Origin: Isohypsibius dastychi
Taxonomy: Eukaryota > Tardigrada > Eutardigrada > Parachela > Isohypsibiidae
Length of the DNA stretch: 17,267 bases
Assembly (NCBI GenBank): GCA_034696485.1
Contig: JAQIWT010000604.1
Span: 1 to 17,267 of the forward strand
Direction of reading: 5' to 3'
Shown piece after piece: positions 1 through 8,123 of this stretch (positions within the stretch are counted from its first letter, which is position 1; the number at the start of each line of letters is the position of its first letter). The notes beneath the pieces were generated by a model. That model was not told where the DNA came from and searched no databases. It worked only from the letters and a program-made list of their open reading frames with translations. Both the position numbers and the translations under genes were made by a program.

Positions 1-1
1 A

Positions 2-313
2 AGTTTCACTGGTAAAAAGCTTCTATTTCACTGCGATAATCTTGGTGCCGTTCAGGCTTGGGCTAAACTCGGTTCCATGAATCGCAGTATTTTGTGCCTC
101 GTGCGGCTGATTGTCAGCATCGCAGCCGAGTTCAATTTTGCGCTGACTTTGAAGCACGTTAAAAGGTGCGAAAATAACGTCGCTGACGCCTTGTCCCGAT
201 TTCAGATGGGACAGTTTGCCAAGCTCGCGCCCCATGCCTGCCCAAGTCCGGAAAAAATTCCAGCCGAAACAACAAAGGTCATCCTCGCATGTCTGCAAAC
301 ACCGGATAATTAA
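2..313 (+). CDS. RNase H domain, C-terminal end of a YR-retrotransposon RT polyprotein (partial)
   Basis: The frame is open from base 2 and stops with TAA at 311-313, giving 103 visible residues. HCDNLGAVQAW near the start carries the conserved RNase H Asp-Asn of retroelements, and NNVADALSR about 60 residues later is the typical ending of that domain (N-x-x-AD-x-LSR). RNase H degrades the RNA strand of the RNA/DNA hybrid during reverse transcription. The tail after LSR is unremarkable linker. The reverse transcriptase domain must lie to the left. The next frame (tyrosine recombinase) opens at 310, one base back in register, and is separated only by the sequence TAATTAA. Confidence 0.82.
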   Translation, partial: SFTGKKLLFHCDNLGAVQAWAKLGSMNRSILCLVRLIVSIAAEFNFALTLKHVKRCENNVADALSRFQMGQFAKLAPHACPSPEKIPAETTKVILACLQTPDN

Positions 314-1242
314 GTCAAACTGCTCAGCATCTCCTCTCAAACCACATAGCTGCGTCAAGCAGGAAAAGTTACGATGCTGGCCTGGACCGCTACAATGCCT
401 TCTGCTTCCGAAACCAAATCCCCACTCTTCCAGCTTCGCCCGAAACAGCTGTCAACTTTATTGCCTACCTGTTCGACAATCGTTTGGCAGTTTCCACCGT
501 GAAAGTGTACCTCGCTGCAGTTGCGAACCTTCATTCCGAGAATGGTCTCACTTCACCGACGAACTTCAAGCTCGTCCAAAACGCCATGAAAGGTTACGCT
601 CGCCTCGTTCCCAAAATTCCGGATTCGCGTCTGCCAATCACGATGGACCTGATGGGTCTCAATAAAAAGAACTTTGGAGATTCGTCCTTGATGGAGTATT
701 ATAAAGCCATGTACTGGTCTGCATTCACTTTAGCATGCTTCGGTTTCCTTCGAGTTGGCGAGTTCACCAATCCTTATCGCTCCAAGTACGACGCCGAAAA
801 GTGCCTCCAGTATTCCGATTTCAAAGTTTCGAAATCCACACTGTCGATCCATATCCGACAGGCAAAAACCGACCAAGTACGAAAAGGTCACCATGTTAAC
901 CTGTCAGCCACCCGCCGTTCGGTATGCCCAGTCACCGCCTTCAAAAAGTTCCAGGAAGCAATGCCATACCACTTCCGTGAACTCTATCGGATACCCGTTT
1001 TTACTCTCGGAAATGGCCGTTTCCTGACTCCAGGGAAGTTTTTGAACATGATGCGCCAGTTTTTTGACGGAACCCCTGAAATTCACCGTTATGGCACGCA
1101 CAGCTCCCGCATTGGAGCCGCAACAGCAGCCGCCTCCAATGATGTATCCATTCACGACATCAAAAACGCCGGCCGTCGGAAAAGCACAGCCTACGACGGC
1201 TACATCCGGAATGAGATTGCTATTTGCCCTCATTTTTTTTAA
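310..1242 (+). CDS. Tyrosine recombinase of a DIRS/Ngaro/PAT-type retrotransposon
   Basis: The frame is open from 310 to TAA at 1240-1242, about 310 codons. Catalytic signature residues of the family are visible: Arg148 in GFLRVGEF, His264 and Arg267 in THSSRIGAAT, and the nucleophile Tyr298 in DGYIR. The N-terminal 120 residues (SPETAVNFIAYL, STVKVYLAAVANLH) match the helical core-binding domain. These enzymes insert the closed-circle cDNA without target duplication. Oddities: the frame has no ATG before about base 586, so the native protein would need frameshifting or reinitiation from the RNase H frame; and the usual Trp in the GRW-K-S segment is Arg (AGRRKS), possibly a damaging change. 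Everything else looks intact. Confidence 0.88.
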   Translation, partial: LSQTAQHLLSNHIAASSRKSYDAGLDRYNAFCFRNQIPTLPASPETAVNFIAYLFDNRLAVSTVKVYLAAVANLHSENGLTSPTNFKLVQNAMKGYARLVPKIPDSRLPITMDLMGLNKKNFGDSSLMEYYKAMYWSAFTLACFGFLRVGEFTNPYRSKYDAEKCLQYSDFKVSKSTLSIHIRQAKTDQVRKGHHVNLSATRRSVCPVTAFKKFQEAMPYHFRELYRIPVFTLGNGRFLTPGKFLNMMRQFFDGTPEIHRYGTHSSRIGAATAAASNDVSIHDIKNAGRRKSTAYDGYIRNEIAICPHFF

Positions 1243-1258
1243 TGGGGGGTTGTTTGGT

Positions 1259-1310
1259 GGTGCCTGGTGGAAAATGGGTTCCACGGGCATCTCTATTTTA
1301 GGCAACCCTG
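1259..1310 (+). repeat. Split direct repeat B1 of the YR retroelement
   Basis: The 52-base unit starts GGTGCCTGGTGG and ends GGCAACCCTG, just after the recombinase stop codon. It matches 1586-1637 at 51 of 52 positions (A/C difference at 1300/1627). It includes the short inverted repeat GTGGAA/TTCCAC around a six-base loop. The position after the YR frame is that expected of B1. Confidence 0.85.
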
Positions 1311-1576
1311 CTCGTGTGTGGTTTTCCAGCTTGACGCTAAATGGAAATTATGAAGATAATTGCAGTTAACCGCAAGCGTTTAATCTTTGCCATCTGTCTG
1401 TGTCTGTTAAGTGATCCTGCCTGCTCTTGCTCATCTTTTCTTGACCACTCTGACTTGGTTGGAGTGCGGTCAGCTTGCAGAAAGTTATTTTCTTCTCATT
1501 CTTATCTCGTTCGAGTGCAGAGAATTTGTTCACACCCGCCCACCCTCTTTAAAAAGCTTGAAACACTCGAAGAATG

Positions 1577-1582
1577 AATAAA
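1577..1582 (+). terminator. Poly(A) signal AATAAA of the retroelement
   Basis: AATAAA sits four bases before the B2 repeat, at the end of A2. A 3'-end signal here would suit an element transcript ending within or after B2. Weak on its own, because AATAAA is common in A/T-rich DNA. Confidence 0.4.
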
Positions 1583-1585
1583 GGG

Positions 1586-1637
1586 GGTGCCTGGTGGAAA
1601 ATGGGTTCCACGGGCATCTCTATTTTCGGCAACCCTG
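1586..1637 (+). repeat. Split direct repeat B2 of the YR retroelement (right end)
   Basis: Second copy of the 52-base unit, 327 bases downstream of B1. Shared sequence continues only as GTGTGT at 1641-1646, so the element probably ends there. An ORF from 1574 that reads through this repeat is an accident of the repeat being open. Confidence 0.85.
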
Positions 1638-1646
1638 ATTGTGTGT

Positions 1647-2084
1647 ATCACCGACCGTTGGCATGGCTGATTGTTGCAAACAACAAAAGCCAAAAAGAAA
1701 TGCAGACCAGAACGAAGAGGAAAAGGGAAGAGGACTGTTCGGATAATTCCACCAGAACGTATCCAAACGAAAACAATGGAAGAACATTGGAGGGGTGCGA
1801 CAAAGATGTTACTACATCAGGGGGTGCGATGAACCTAGCCCCAGTCCCACTTTAACTGATTGGGAGGAAGAGAAACGTACCCCAATGTTACAGTCTAAGG
1901 GCCTGCCCGTTCGTTCTGATTTGCTGTGATTTACAGAGGAGATCCGACGGGGAATGAAGAACTCCAACGAGGAATGTCGAAAACATCATTTCTTAGTGAA
2001 TTTTGGCGGTACGTTGTATCAAAAACTTTCGTGACGTCACGCCGGAGGCGTTACAAGACACCACACACGTTTTAGGTGGTTCAG
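1647..2084. other. No gene seen between retroelement and next repeat
   Basis: No convincing frame or splice pattern. A perfect CRE-like TGACGTCA occurs at 2032-2039. Otherwise ordinary mixed sequence. Confidence 0.4.
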
Positions 2085-2611
2085 AGTAGGGGTGAGCGAT
2101 TGACTGGAGCTCGTGTTCAATTTCCGAGTTCATGAGCTCGTTTCTTCCACATTTCGTTATTATTCAATTCTAATCCTAGTTTTCTGAGAGTTTATTGTGT
2201 GATCTGCTGACTGGAGTTGATTGCGGTCGGTTCTTTCCTTGATTGTGCTCAGAACTGCCATTGAAATGTTCGTCGACTGTTCTACTTTTTCCAGGCTTCT
2301 TGGGGTTCTTCTCTGCTGCCAATCTCTCATATCCTGATCTTAAAACATCGTTATAGGTGTGTTATTTTGGTTTTCGATGTTTTGCAGGGCCAGGTTGGGC
2401 GAACTTTTGATTTGCGAGACCAGGAAAGACCATCTTCATTGTTGTCGTTTTTTTGCTTAAATCCTGTTTTTCGCTCGTCTTCTGGCAGGTTCACGGTCGA
2501 ATAATCGAGGAATCATGATTTTCTATAGTTTTCATCCCTGGAGGACCAAGAAAACGTGGATCTAGAGGCTCGATTTGTTGATTGCATCTTGCCACATTCT
2601 AAACCATCTGT

Positions 2612-2660
2612 ACATTTTTTGTCCCCCCCCCCCCTCGTATGGGTGAGGGGGGGGGGGGGG
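2612..2660. repeat. C12/G14 homopolymer hairpin
   Basis: A run of 12 C (2623-2634) is followed 12 bases later by a run of 14 G (2647-2660), so the strand can fold into a long C:G stem. The left flank ACATTTTTTGTC followed by C's and CTC reappears inverted at 3275-3304 as GAG, G's, ACAAAATGT. The G-run is also a potential G-quadruplex. Confidence 0.7.
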
Positions 2661-2938
2661 TATGGGGTTTGAAGGTGGAGATAAACACAAGTCTGGGTGT
2701 CATCATGCTGTGATACGACGACGCTGAAACAACAAGCGACCGTCACAAGGTTAATTATCTGCAATATGGTTCTTCTGAGCTGATATTCATCGATATCATC
2801 ATATAATCCTCAGTTTTTCGACACAATTGTAATAATTGATTTTCATCACAAAAACATTATGAATTGTTCGTCCTATGGTTATCATTGATTATATCCTAGT
2901 TACACTGATTTTAAGTTTATTCTAAATTTCCGAATCAG

Positions 2939-3358
2939 GATTTTAGCAAAATCCCAGAAAACAGGGAACGCATGAAAGAGAGACTGAAGAACATGCTTCG
3001 AAAATACAGACCGTCCGCTGGTTCTGCTTCCTGCAAAATGTATCTCGAAGAACGTTTCATCGATCGATTCATCAAAGAAAAGAACTCAGACGGAACTGTC
3101 TCAGAACAACAAAAACGTGCAAGACCGATGCTGAGTAAAGACGCAGTCCCAACAAAGTTTTCCAGCTGTTTACAGTTGCCGGCAACAACCAAAGCGAAAC
3201 GTCGGTGCCAGCGCAGGCGGGATGTAATTTTAGTGACGGAAGACAAGAATGGCACCAGACTACCTTCTGCGTGTGAGGGGGGGGGGGGGGGGGGGACAAA
3301 ATGTTGGTGGACAGTTTTATCAAAATCCCACGTTTTCACTGTGTTTCACCAAAAGTAG
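2939..3358 (+). pseudogene. THAP-like zinc-finger domain exon, probably degenerate
   Basis: A 3' splice-site-like CCGAATCAG precedes an open frame beginning DFSKIPENRERMKERL. The order FSKIPEN, then C-K-M-Y-L-E-E-R-F, then MLSKDAVPTKF follows the second half of a THAP domain: the HKFP-like strand, the C-x-x-H-F zinc-ligand segment and the closing AVPT-F motif. THAP domains bind DNA and occur in transcription factors and P-type transposases. The position that should be zinc-binding His is Tyr (CKMY), and no first C-x-x-C exon was found upstream, so function is doubtful. The frame runs through a 19-G tract (about six Gly codons) and ends at TAG 3356-3358 with no further recognisable domain. Confidence 0.45.
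3275..3304. repeat. G19 tract with flanks inverted relative to 2612-2636
   Basis: GAG, 19 G, then ACAAAATGT. This is the inverted counterpart of ACATTTTTTGTC-C12-CTC at 2612-2636, so the two tracts form inverted ends about 690 bases apart around the THAP exon. The tract lies inside that reading frame, so any length change not divisible by three would break it. Confidence 0.6.
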
Positions 3359-3644
3359 GGGCACGGCTGTTCTGATGGATTCTTTCTAAACTTGTTATCA
3401 CTCAGTTGTAGAGCTTAAAATTCTCTACAATATATGTCGCCTCACATAAGGTAGGTGAAATCGGAATCAGTCGGAAATAAAATAAAAAGACAAATTTCTC
3501 TTTTTAATTCTCTCTAAACCCTCACCCCTACTTGACACGTGGTACAAGTGCAACTGCAACAAGCTCATCGAGACCGGTTCTGGTTGTATTTTTCCCCGTT
3601 TTCTTATTTTATTCGCATATTGAGTGATCCCGGTTGATTTTCAT

Positions 3645-3840
3645 GGGTTGTTCTGAATCTGTTCCAGATTCATCATGAATTCGATCTGAATCTGTTCCGA
3701 AATCGACACGAACTTCGACGGGAGTTCGGAAAAGGTTCGGATATGGCACATGATTTCGATCTGTTGTGAATCTGATTCGAATCTAATTTGAATCACTCTC
3801 ATAGTGGTTCCGTGATCGAGTTGAATCTCAACCGGAACCA
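3645..3840. repeat. Degenerate GAATC/TTCGATCTG-rich repeats
   Basis: Short related words recur: CTGAATCTGTTCC twice near 3655 and 3690, TTCGATCTG near 3681 and 3755, and TCTGATTCGAATC later. The open frame on the minus strand here reflects this repeat composition rather than a gene. From 3841 to about 4200 I see no gene. Confidence 0.5.
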
Positions 3841-4199
3841 AACTGAATTTATCCCATGTTTGGCTCTTATTCGTCCAGAAATGCTGGATCCGCGGTATCG
3901 CTACCGGAAATAATGGTTCGCTGGGCGAAGAAAGTAAAGGGTTCCTAGCTTCGGCTTTTCAACAACGATAAAGAAGATGCAACAAAATTTGTTTTCAAAA
4001 CAAAGAATATCAACAACGAGAAACAATAATTCACGGTGACGCGACAGCTTACTGGTCATCCTTGTTCCACTTTCTCCTCAGATTCTTTCACTTGTCCGAC
4101 TTTTTCTTCTTAAGAAGCGCGATCTGGATCTTACTTTTACTGGTGTTAACTGTCAAGGTGTGGAAAACGGTTTTAGCGCCACCGTGGAGTAATTCTGTT

Positions 4200-4745
<546 letters not shown>

Positions 4746-4796
4746 ATTTCTCTGCTATTACACCGGATTTTGAAGCCCGGTCATCGAGGACAGTCT

Positions 4797-5484
4797 ATGA
4801 ATCAGGCAGATTCTCATTTGGATGAAGTGCAAAGAAATCTTAGACGTTTGGCGGAAAACGACACATTGCAGGAGTCGACTGCAGCCGTTCATTTCACAGC
4901 AGTCCAAAATTTTGCCCGAGCGTTTGTTGCGGATGTTGGTAGGAAAAAACAAGAGCTCATCGATTCGGTGAGCGAAGCTTTCCACTGCCGTTTAATGGCT
5001 ATGTCTTGCACCTAACTGATGTGAGCTCTCAATCATTATTTACGTATTTGTAGAGGATTCTAAACTGCAAAAATTCATCGGGTAGCAGGTCCGTGAAGCG
5101 GAAGCAGAGGAGCACGACGGCTCTTCCGTTCACACTGGAGAGACAGGAAGTGATGTGGAAGAGGACGAGGAAGATGAGGAAGCAGAAGAGAGAGACAAAG
5201 CGGGAGCGGAAGCAGGGCGGATGCAAAGAAAGACGAAGCAGAAGCCGGAGAGGGAGCAGGAGCGGAGGAGACCGTGCCGGAAGCGGAAGTGGTTTGCCAA
5301 AAGCGTAGGCCCAAACAGGCAAAGGAGCCGGAAGAAGTTCTGGAACCGGGCGGAAGTAGTTAGTCAAAAGCGTAATCCTAAACAAGCAGATAAGCTGGAA
5401 GCAGTGCGTGAACTGGCAGTGGCAGTTGACCCAAAAGTGATTCCAACAGTGACCAGCCGAGCGGAACAAGTTGAGGAGCTGTAA
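4797..5484 (+). CDS. Two-exon charged coiled-coil protein, unknown function
   Basis: Model: ATG 4797; exon 1 to 4967; GTGAGC donor; intron 4968-5088 (121 bases) ending GGTAGCAG; exon 2 5089-5484 with TAA. Both ends are phase 0. Exon 1 (DEVQRNLRRLAENDTLQES, then FARAFVADVGRKKQELIDS) looks like amphipathic helix. Exon 2 is highly acidic then basic (VEEDEEDEEAEERD) and carries two 67-base-spaced copies of a V-V-x-QKR-x-PKQA unit. The first copy reads properly only in another frame, which suggests two compensating indels (near 5219 and 5350) around the middle segment; the model frame nevertheless stays open. An AATAAA lies 90 bases past the stop. No family recognised; the acidic/basic coiled coil could equally be chromatin or cytoskeletal. 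Upstream start or exons are uncertain. Confidence 0.55.
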
Positions 5485-5573
5485 GTTATTGCTAGCTTGT
5501 GATTATTTTCAAAATGGTAAGTGATTTGCGTGTGTGTGTGAGTACTGTAATAGCTCGAAGTGGGCTGTTTTCA

Positions 5574-5579
5574 AATAAA
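5574..5579 (+). terminator. Poly(A) signal AATAAA for the coiled-coil gene
   Basis: AATAAA 90 bases after the stop at 5484, followed by GGTTCAGGGGGTGG. It would give a 3' UTR of about 110 bases. No other 3'-end signal is closer. Confidence 0.4.
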
Positions 5580-5679
5580 GGTTCAGGGGGTGGCAATGGA
5601 TGTCGAGGTTGCTGAATTCCATGCTTTCAGAGATTTAATTTGTTTACTGCAGGTCGCAATGACTTGTTAGCGTTTTTAG

Positions 5680-6460
5680 TTATGAACTACACAAAGCGCT
5701 CGCATTGTTGTTAACTTGACATTCTTCCAAACAACTGAGGCAGACATGATGAGAAGTGATGTAGAATGGCACATGTAAATGACCCGCAAGAATCTCACTA
5801 ACCAACAAACGTCCAACTCGGCCATTTTTGTTTGAAAACGGGTGGATTTGTAGACAAAGGGATAGAACTTCGGCGGCAATCTTGGAATGAGGAACGATGG
5901 TTGCTTGTCGCGCGAGGTCAGTATTGAGTATGGTCAATAATTCGGTGAAACGCCCGTGAATCGAAAACGGTGTAAAAGGTGATGTATTCGGCCGTCTGTG
6001 CATGTAGTAAAAGCTAGTTTCGAGCGAAATTTTCCTGCATTTGGTATGAGATTCGCCACAACAGTTTTTTATTACAGGAAAATAAGGATATATCCGAGAT
6101 CTGCTCGAATAATTTTTCAACGGGAGTGTGACTAGCTGCGCTGGAGTGATTCCCAAGAAACATGGTCTCGAATGATGTGACAAAGTTTTGGATCTTCATT
6201 TGATGTCTTTCGTCTGCCGTTCATTGAGCCCTATTTTCGAAATCCTCAAACGTCCACATGGCCTGGATCTTTAGCTCTGGTCTTAGAGATTTATTGCAGG
6301 AAATTGCTTTATAATAGGACCAGAAACCGTGAACAAACAACAAATTGTCGTCAGAACTGACAAACTTCGCAAGTAAATAACCATTCTTGACGATTCTTTC
6401 GCAAACAATGCTCACACTCTCCTGGTGGTGAGTTTGATGCCACCAGAGCTTGTCATTCAT
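5680..6460 (-). pseudogene. Fic-domain protein (AMPylase family), broken
   Basis: The strongest block is at 5844-5809: HPFSNKNGRVGR, the Fic loop (consensus HPF-x-D/E-G-N-G-R-x-x-R), followed by LLVSEILAG. Upstream in frame, PFSIHGRFTELLTILNTDLA and KIAAEVLSLCLQI fit the preceding Fic helices. Fic enzymes transfer AMP or similar groups to protein hydroxyls. The metal-binding acidic residue is Asn and the next Gly is Lys, so catalysis may be impaired. The N-terminal part from ATG 6460 is in another frame, has an in-frame TGA at 6223-6221, and must shift frame before about 6033. I tested a short intron there; the phases do not join. The protein ends unusually soon after the Fic loop. The loop resembles bacterial-type Fic more than the animal HYPE form, so transfer is possible but unproven. 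Confidence 0.7.
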
Positions 6461-6810
6461 TCTCCCGCCGGCACGTTTATACTGGCGAGTATTTAGAAAA
6501 TTCCGCCTAAGTCCAAAAAATCACATCAGGTGCAAGATTCTCAATCTTTCGGATCTGTTTCTCTTATTTCTGTCGAGACTTTTTCATCTGTCGAAACTGT
6601 GCCAGCCCAAACACGTATATCTTAGTCCTTAATGGTCGTCGCCTGAACCGTGAGCGGATCAACAAAATCAGAAATCCTGCTGTCAGAGGAATCCCAGGAG
6701 CATTTTATTTTTTGATAAATGACTCAAAGAATCGCCATCTCATGGTTTTTCCCACGAGTAGGAGAGATTTGCGACAAGGTGAAGCCAGCTGTTCATGGAT
6801 GAGTTACGAG
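6461..6810. other. No gene seen
   Basis: Mixed sequence upstream of the Fic relic. A TATAAA on the minus strand (6481-6476) lies only about 16 bases before the ATG at 6460, too near to be that gene's normal promoter. Confidence 0.35.
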
Positions 6811-6818
6811 TATAAAAG
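6811..6818 (+). promoter_or_regulatory. TATA box-like TATAAAAG
   Basis: TATAAAAG within GAGTATAAAAGAAAACC, a full TATA consensus. Transcription would be expected to begin near 6840. Downstream, the first ATG is at 6911 (48 codons to a stop), and other frames to about 7165 look weakly coding (FVFDGIKKLLGLTKLRWN). No gene model could be completed, so this is a candidate promoter only. Confidence 0.35.
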
Positions 6819-7499
6819 AAAACCTTCAGCGCGTGCGAGCCGTAGTTCTTCCTTCAGGGGTGAACGGGATTATTCTCGTTAAAATTGATCCTGACTCGAT
6901 TTTGGGCAGTATGGCGAAAGCCGCCAACTCAACTAGCAATCCATTTTGGTTTTTCTATACAGCACTATGTTTTGTCTCGAATCATCTTGTGCGCATTGCC
7001 ACTGTTTGTGCAATGAAAACGTGCGGCAAGATCCACCTTTCATTGTGCCCCCACTAAGTTTCGTTTTTGATGGAATCAAAAAACTACTGGGTCTCACGAA
7101 GTTGAGATGGAACATGTGCAGCCGATTCGTTCGAACACCAAACTTCACCGATAATCAGCGGTGATTCTAGGTCGGGGAAGTCTGTTTTCGTAGCAAATGT
7201 TTTACGGAAAAGAAAACTATGCCCTGTGTTAGATAAAATATTCTGGTTTTATCGAATGTATTAGGGTCTTTACGACGACATTTTGAGAAAGAAATTCCTA
7301 TCACGTTTATCGAATGCTTACCCTACAATATTTCGAAGCCCAAGTATTTCGATAAAAACAATGATAATCCGGCAGTTATTGATGACCTTCACTAAGAGTC
7401 AAATGCCAGCAAACACGGTGCTCAACTCTTTTGTAACTCGGGGAGCCACAGCAGCACGTCGATCAGTTGCATCACCCAAAATCTGGTTTTCAGGCGTTT

Positions 7500-8123
7500 G
7501 GTCTTGACATCGAGCTGAACGCGAAGGTAATTGTCTGTTATGAGAATCCTCTGGATCGGTAACAGCTCGCGCTCATCCGTCGTCAGGTGTTTCCCGGCAA
7601 AACTGACCCCTTCGCCGAAGTTGTTAACGAGTGCTTCGATCGAAAATACGGATGTATTGTTTCAGACTTGTCATAAAAGACAGACAACAAGCATCGAGTT
7701 CGCAAAAATCATTTCCGGGGTAGTGGAGCCTTGTCTGACGGAAATACTGATTCCTACTTCAAATGGAAAAAAGCAAGACCTTAGCCAACCTCGACGTTTA
7801 ATCCACTCTAGCAATTGGCGACGAGAATTTGACCAATGCCATTTTGTCGACCATTCAGCCAGATGTTCATCGACGCTGTATCAGAATGCGCACGGCAAGT
7901 TTCCGCAAAAGTTGTATCCTCAAATCCGAGGCAAGCTGCTCAGGTTCACAAGTGGTCTCCAGTTATTGGTCTTTTGGTGAAAAAATTTCTCTTCACGAAG
8001 CTAAAATGTGACTCTCTACAGAAAACAGGCTATCGCCTGCTGGCTATGATTCTACCTCCTGTCATTACCTATGTCCAATCTGACCTACCATGGAGAAGAT
8101 GTATTAAGTTAATGAAGACCTGA
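7500..8123 (+). pseudogene. Broken reading frame of an unknown protein
   Basis: After an acceptor-like GGTTTTCAG, a strongly coding-like frame reads AFGLDIELNAKVIVCYENPL, then TAA, then QLALIRRQVFPGKTDPFAEV and FDRKYGCIVSDLS, another TAA, then GALSDGNTDSYFKWKKARP and TAG. Coding-like text continues in other frames (TLAIGDENLTNAILSTIQPD; then MFIDAVSECARQVSAKV and KWSPVIGLLVKKFLF to TGA 8121-8123). At least two nonsense changes and two frameshifts are implied. I do not recognise the family. Whether the intact frame starting at 8123 belonged to the same gene is unknown; its ATG overlaps this frame's TGA. Confidence 0.5.

Larger units (their letters stand above)
1..1646 (+). mobile_element. Tyrosine-recombinase retrotransposon (DIRS/Ngaro/PAT-like), right part
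   Basis: Seen: the end of a reverse transcriptase/RNase H frame runs in from the window edge, a tyrosine recombinase frame follows, and a 52-bp sequence then occurs twice (1259-1310 and 1586-1637) with about 275 bases between. Known: PAT/Ngaro-type elements end as ORFs-B1-A2-B2, with A1 at the far left end, and lack an LTR-type integrase. This arrangement fits, with 1311-1585 as A2. An AATAAA lies just before B2. Inference: A1, gag and most of the RT lie left of the window. The right end is near 1646, because similarity between the copies fades after a shared GTGTGT. The YR frame has no usable ATG at its start, so this copy may be dead or may rely on frameshifting. Confidence 0.85.
2085..3532. 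mobile_element. Possible DNA transposon bounded by a 12-bp inverted repeat
   Basis: AGTAGGGGTGAG at 2085-2096 is repeated exactly in inverted orientation at 3521-3532, enclosing 1448 bases that hold a THAP-like exon. Known: hAT superfamily ends often read C/TAGGGGTG-G, and P-type transposases carry N-terminal THAP domains. Against: I see no matching 8-bp target duplication outside the repeats, the similarity is only 12 bp, and no transposase catalytic domain is visible. It could be a very old or internally deleted element, or chance. Confidence 0.3.

Noticed and set aside
2935-3339. Minus-strand frames with poly-proline across the G tract
   Set aside because: They are the reverse reading of the G19 tract and the THAP-like exon; the proline run is compositional.
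2079-3540. 8-bp target duplication for a hAT-type insertion
   Set aside because: Flanks GTTCAGAG and CTTGACAC do not match.
5029-5469. Minus-strand Leu/Pro/Ser-rich frame opposite the coiled-coil exon
   Set aside because: It is the complement of Glu/Lys/Arg-rich purine coding sequence; the plus strand has a phase-matched intron and poly(A) signal.
6035-6075. A 41-base GTAATA...GCAG intron to mend the Fic frame
   Set aside because: Joining creates a TGA and the wrong phase; a shorter 28-base option is below credible intron size.
7715-7770. GNTDSYF as a DNA polymerase B motif C (Polinton pPolB)
   Set aside because: No Tyr-x-Asp-Thr-Asp pattern and no other polymerase or exonuclease motif around it.
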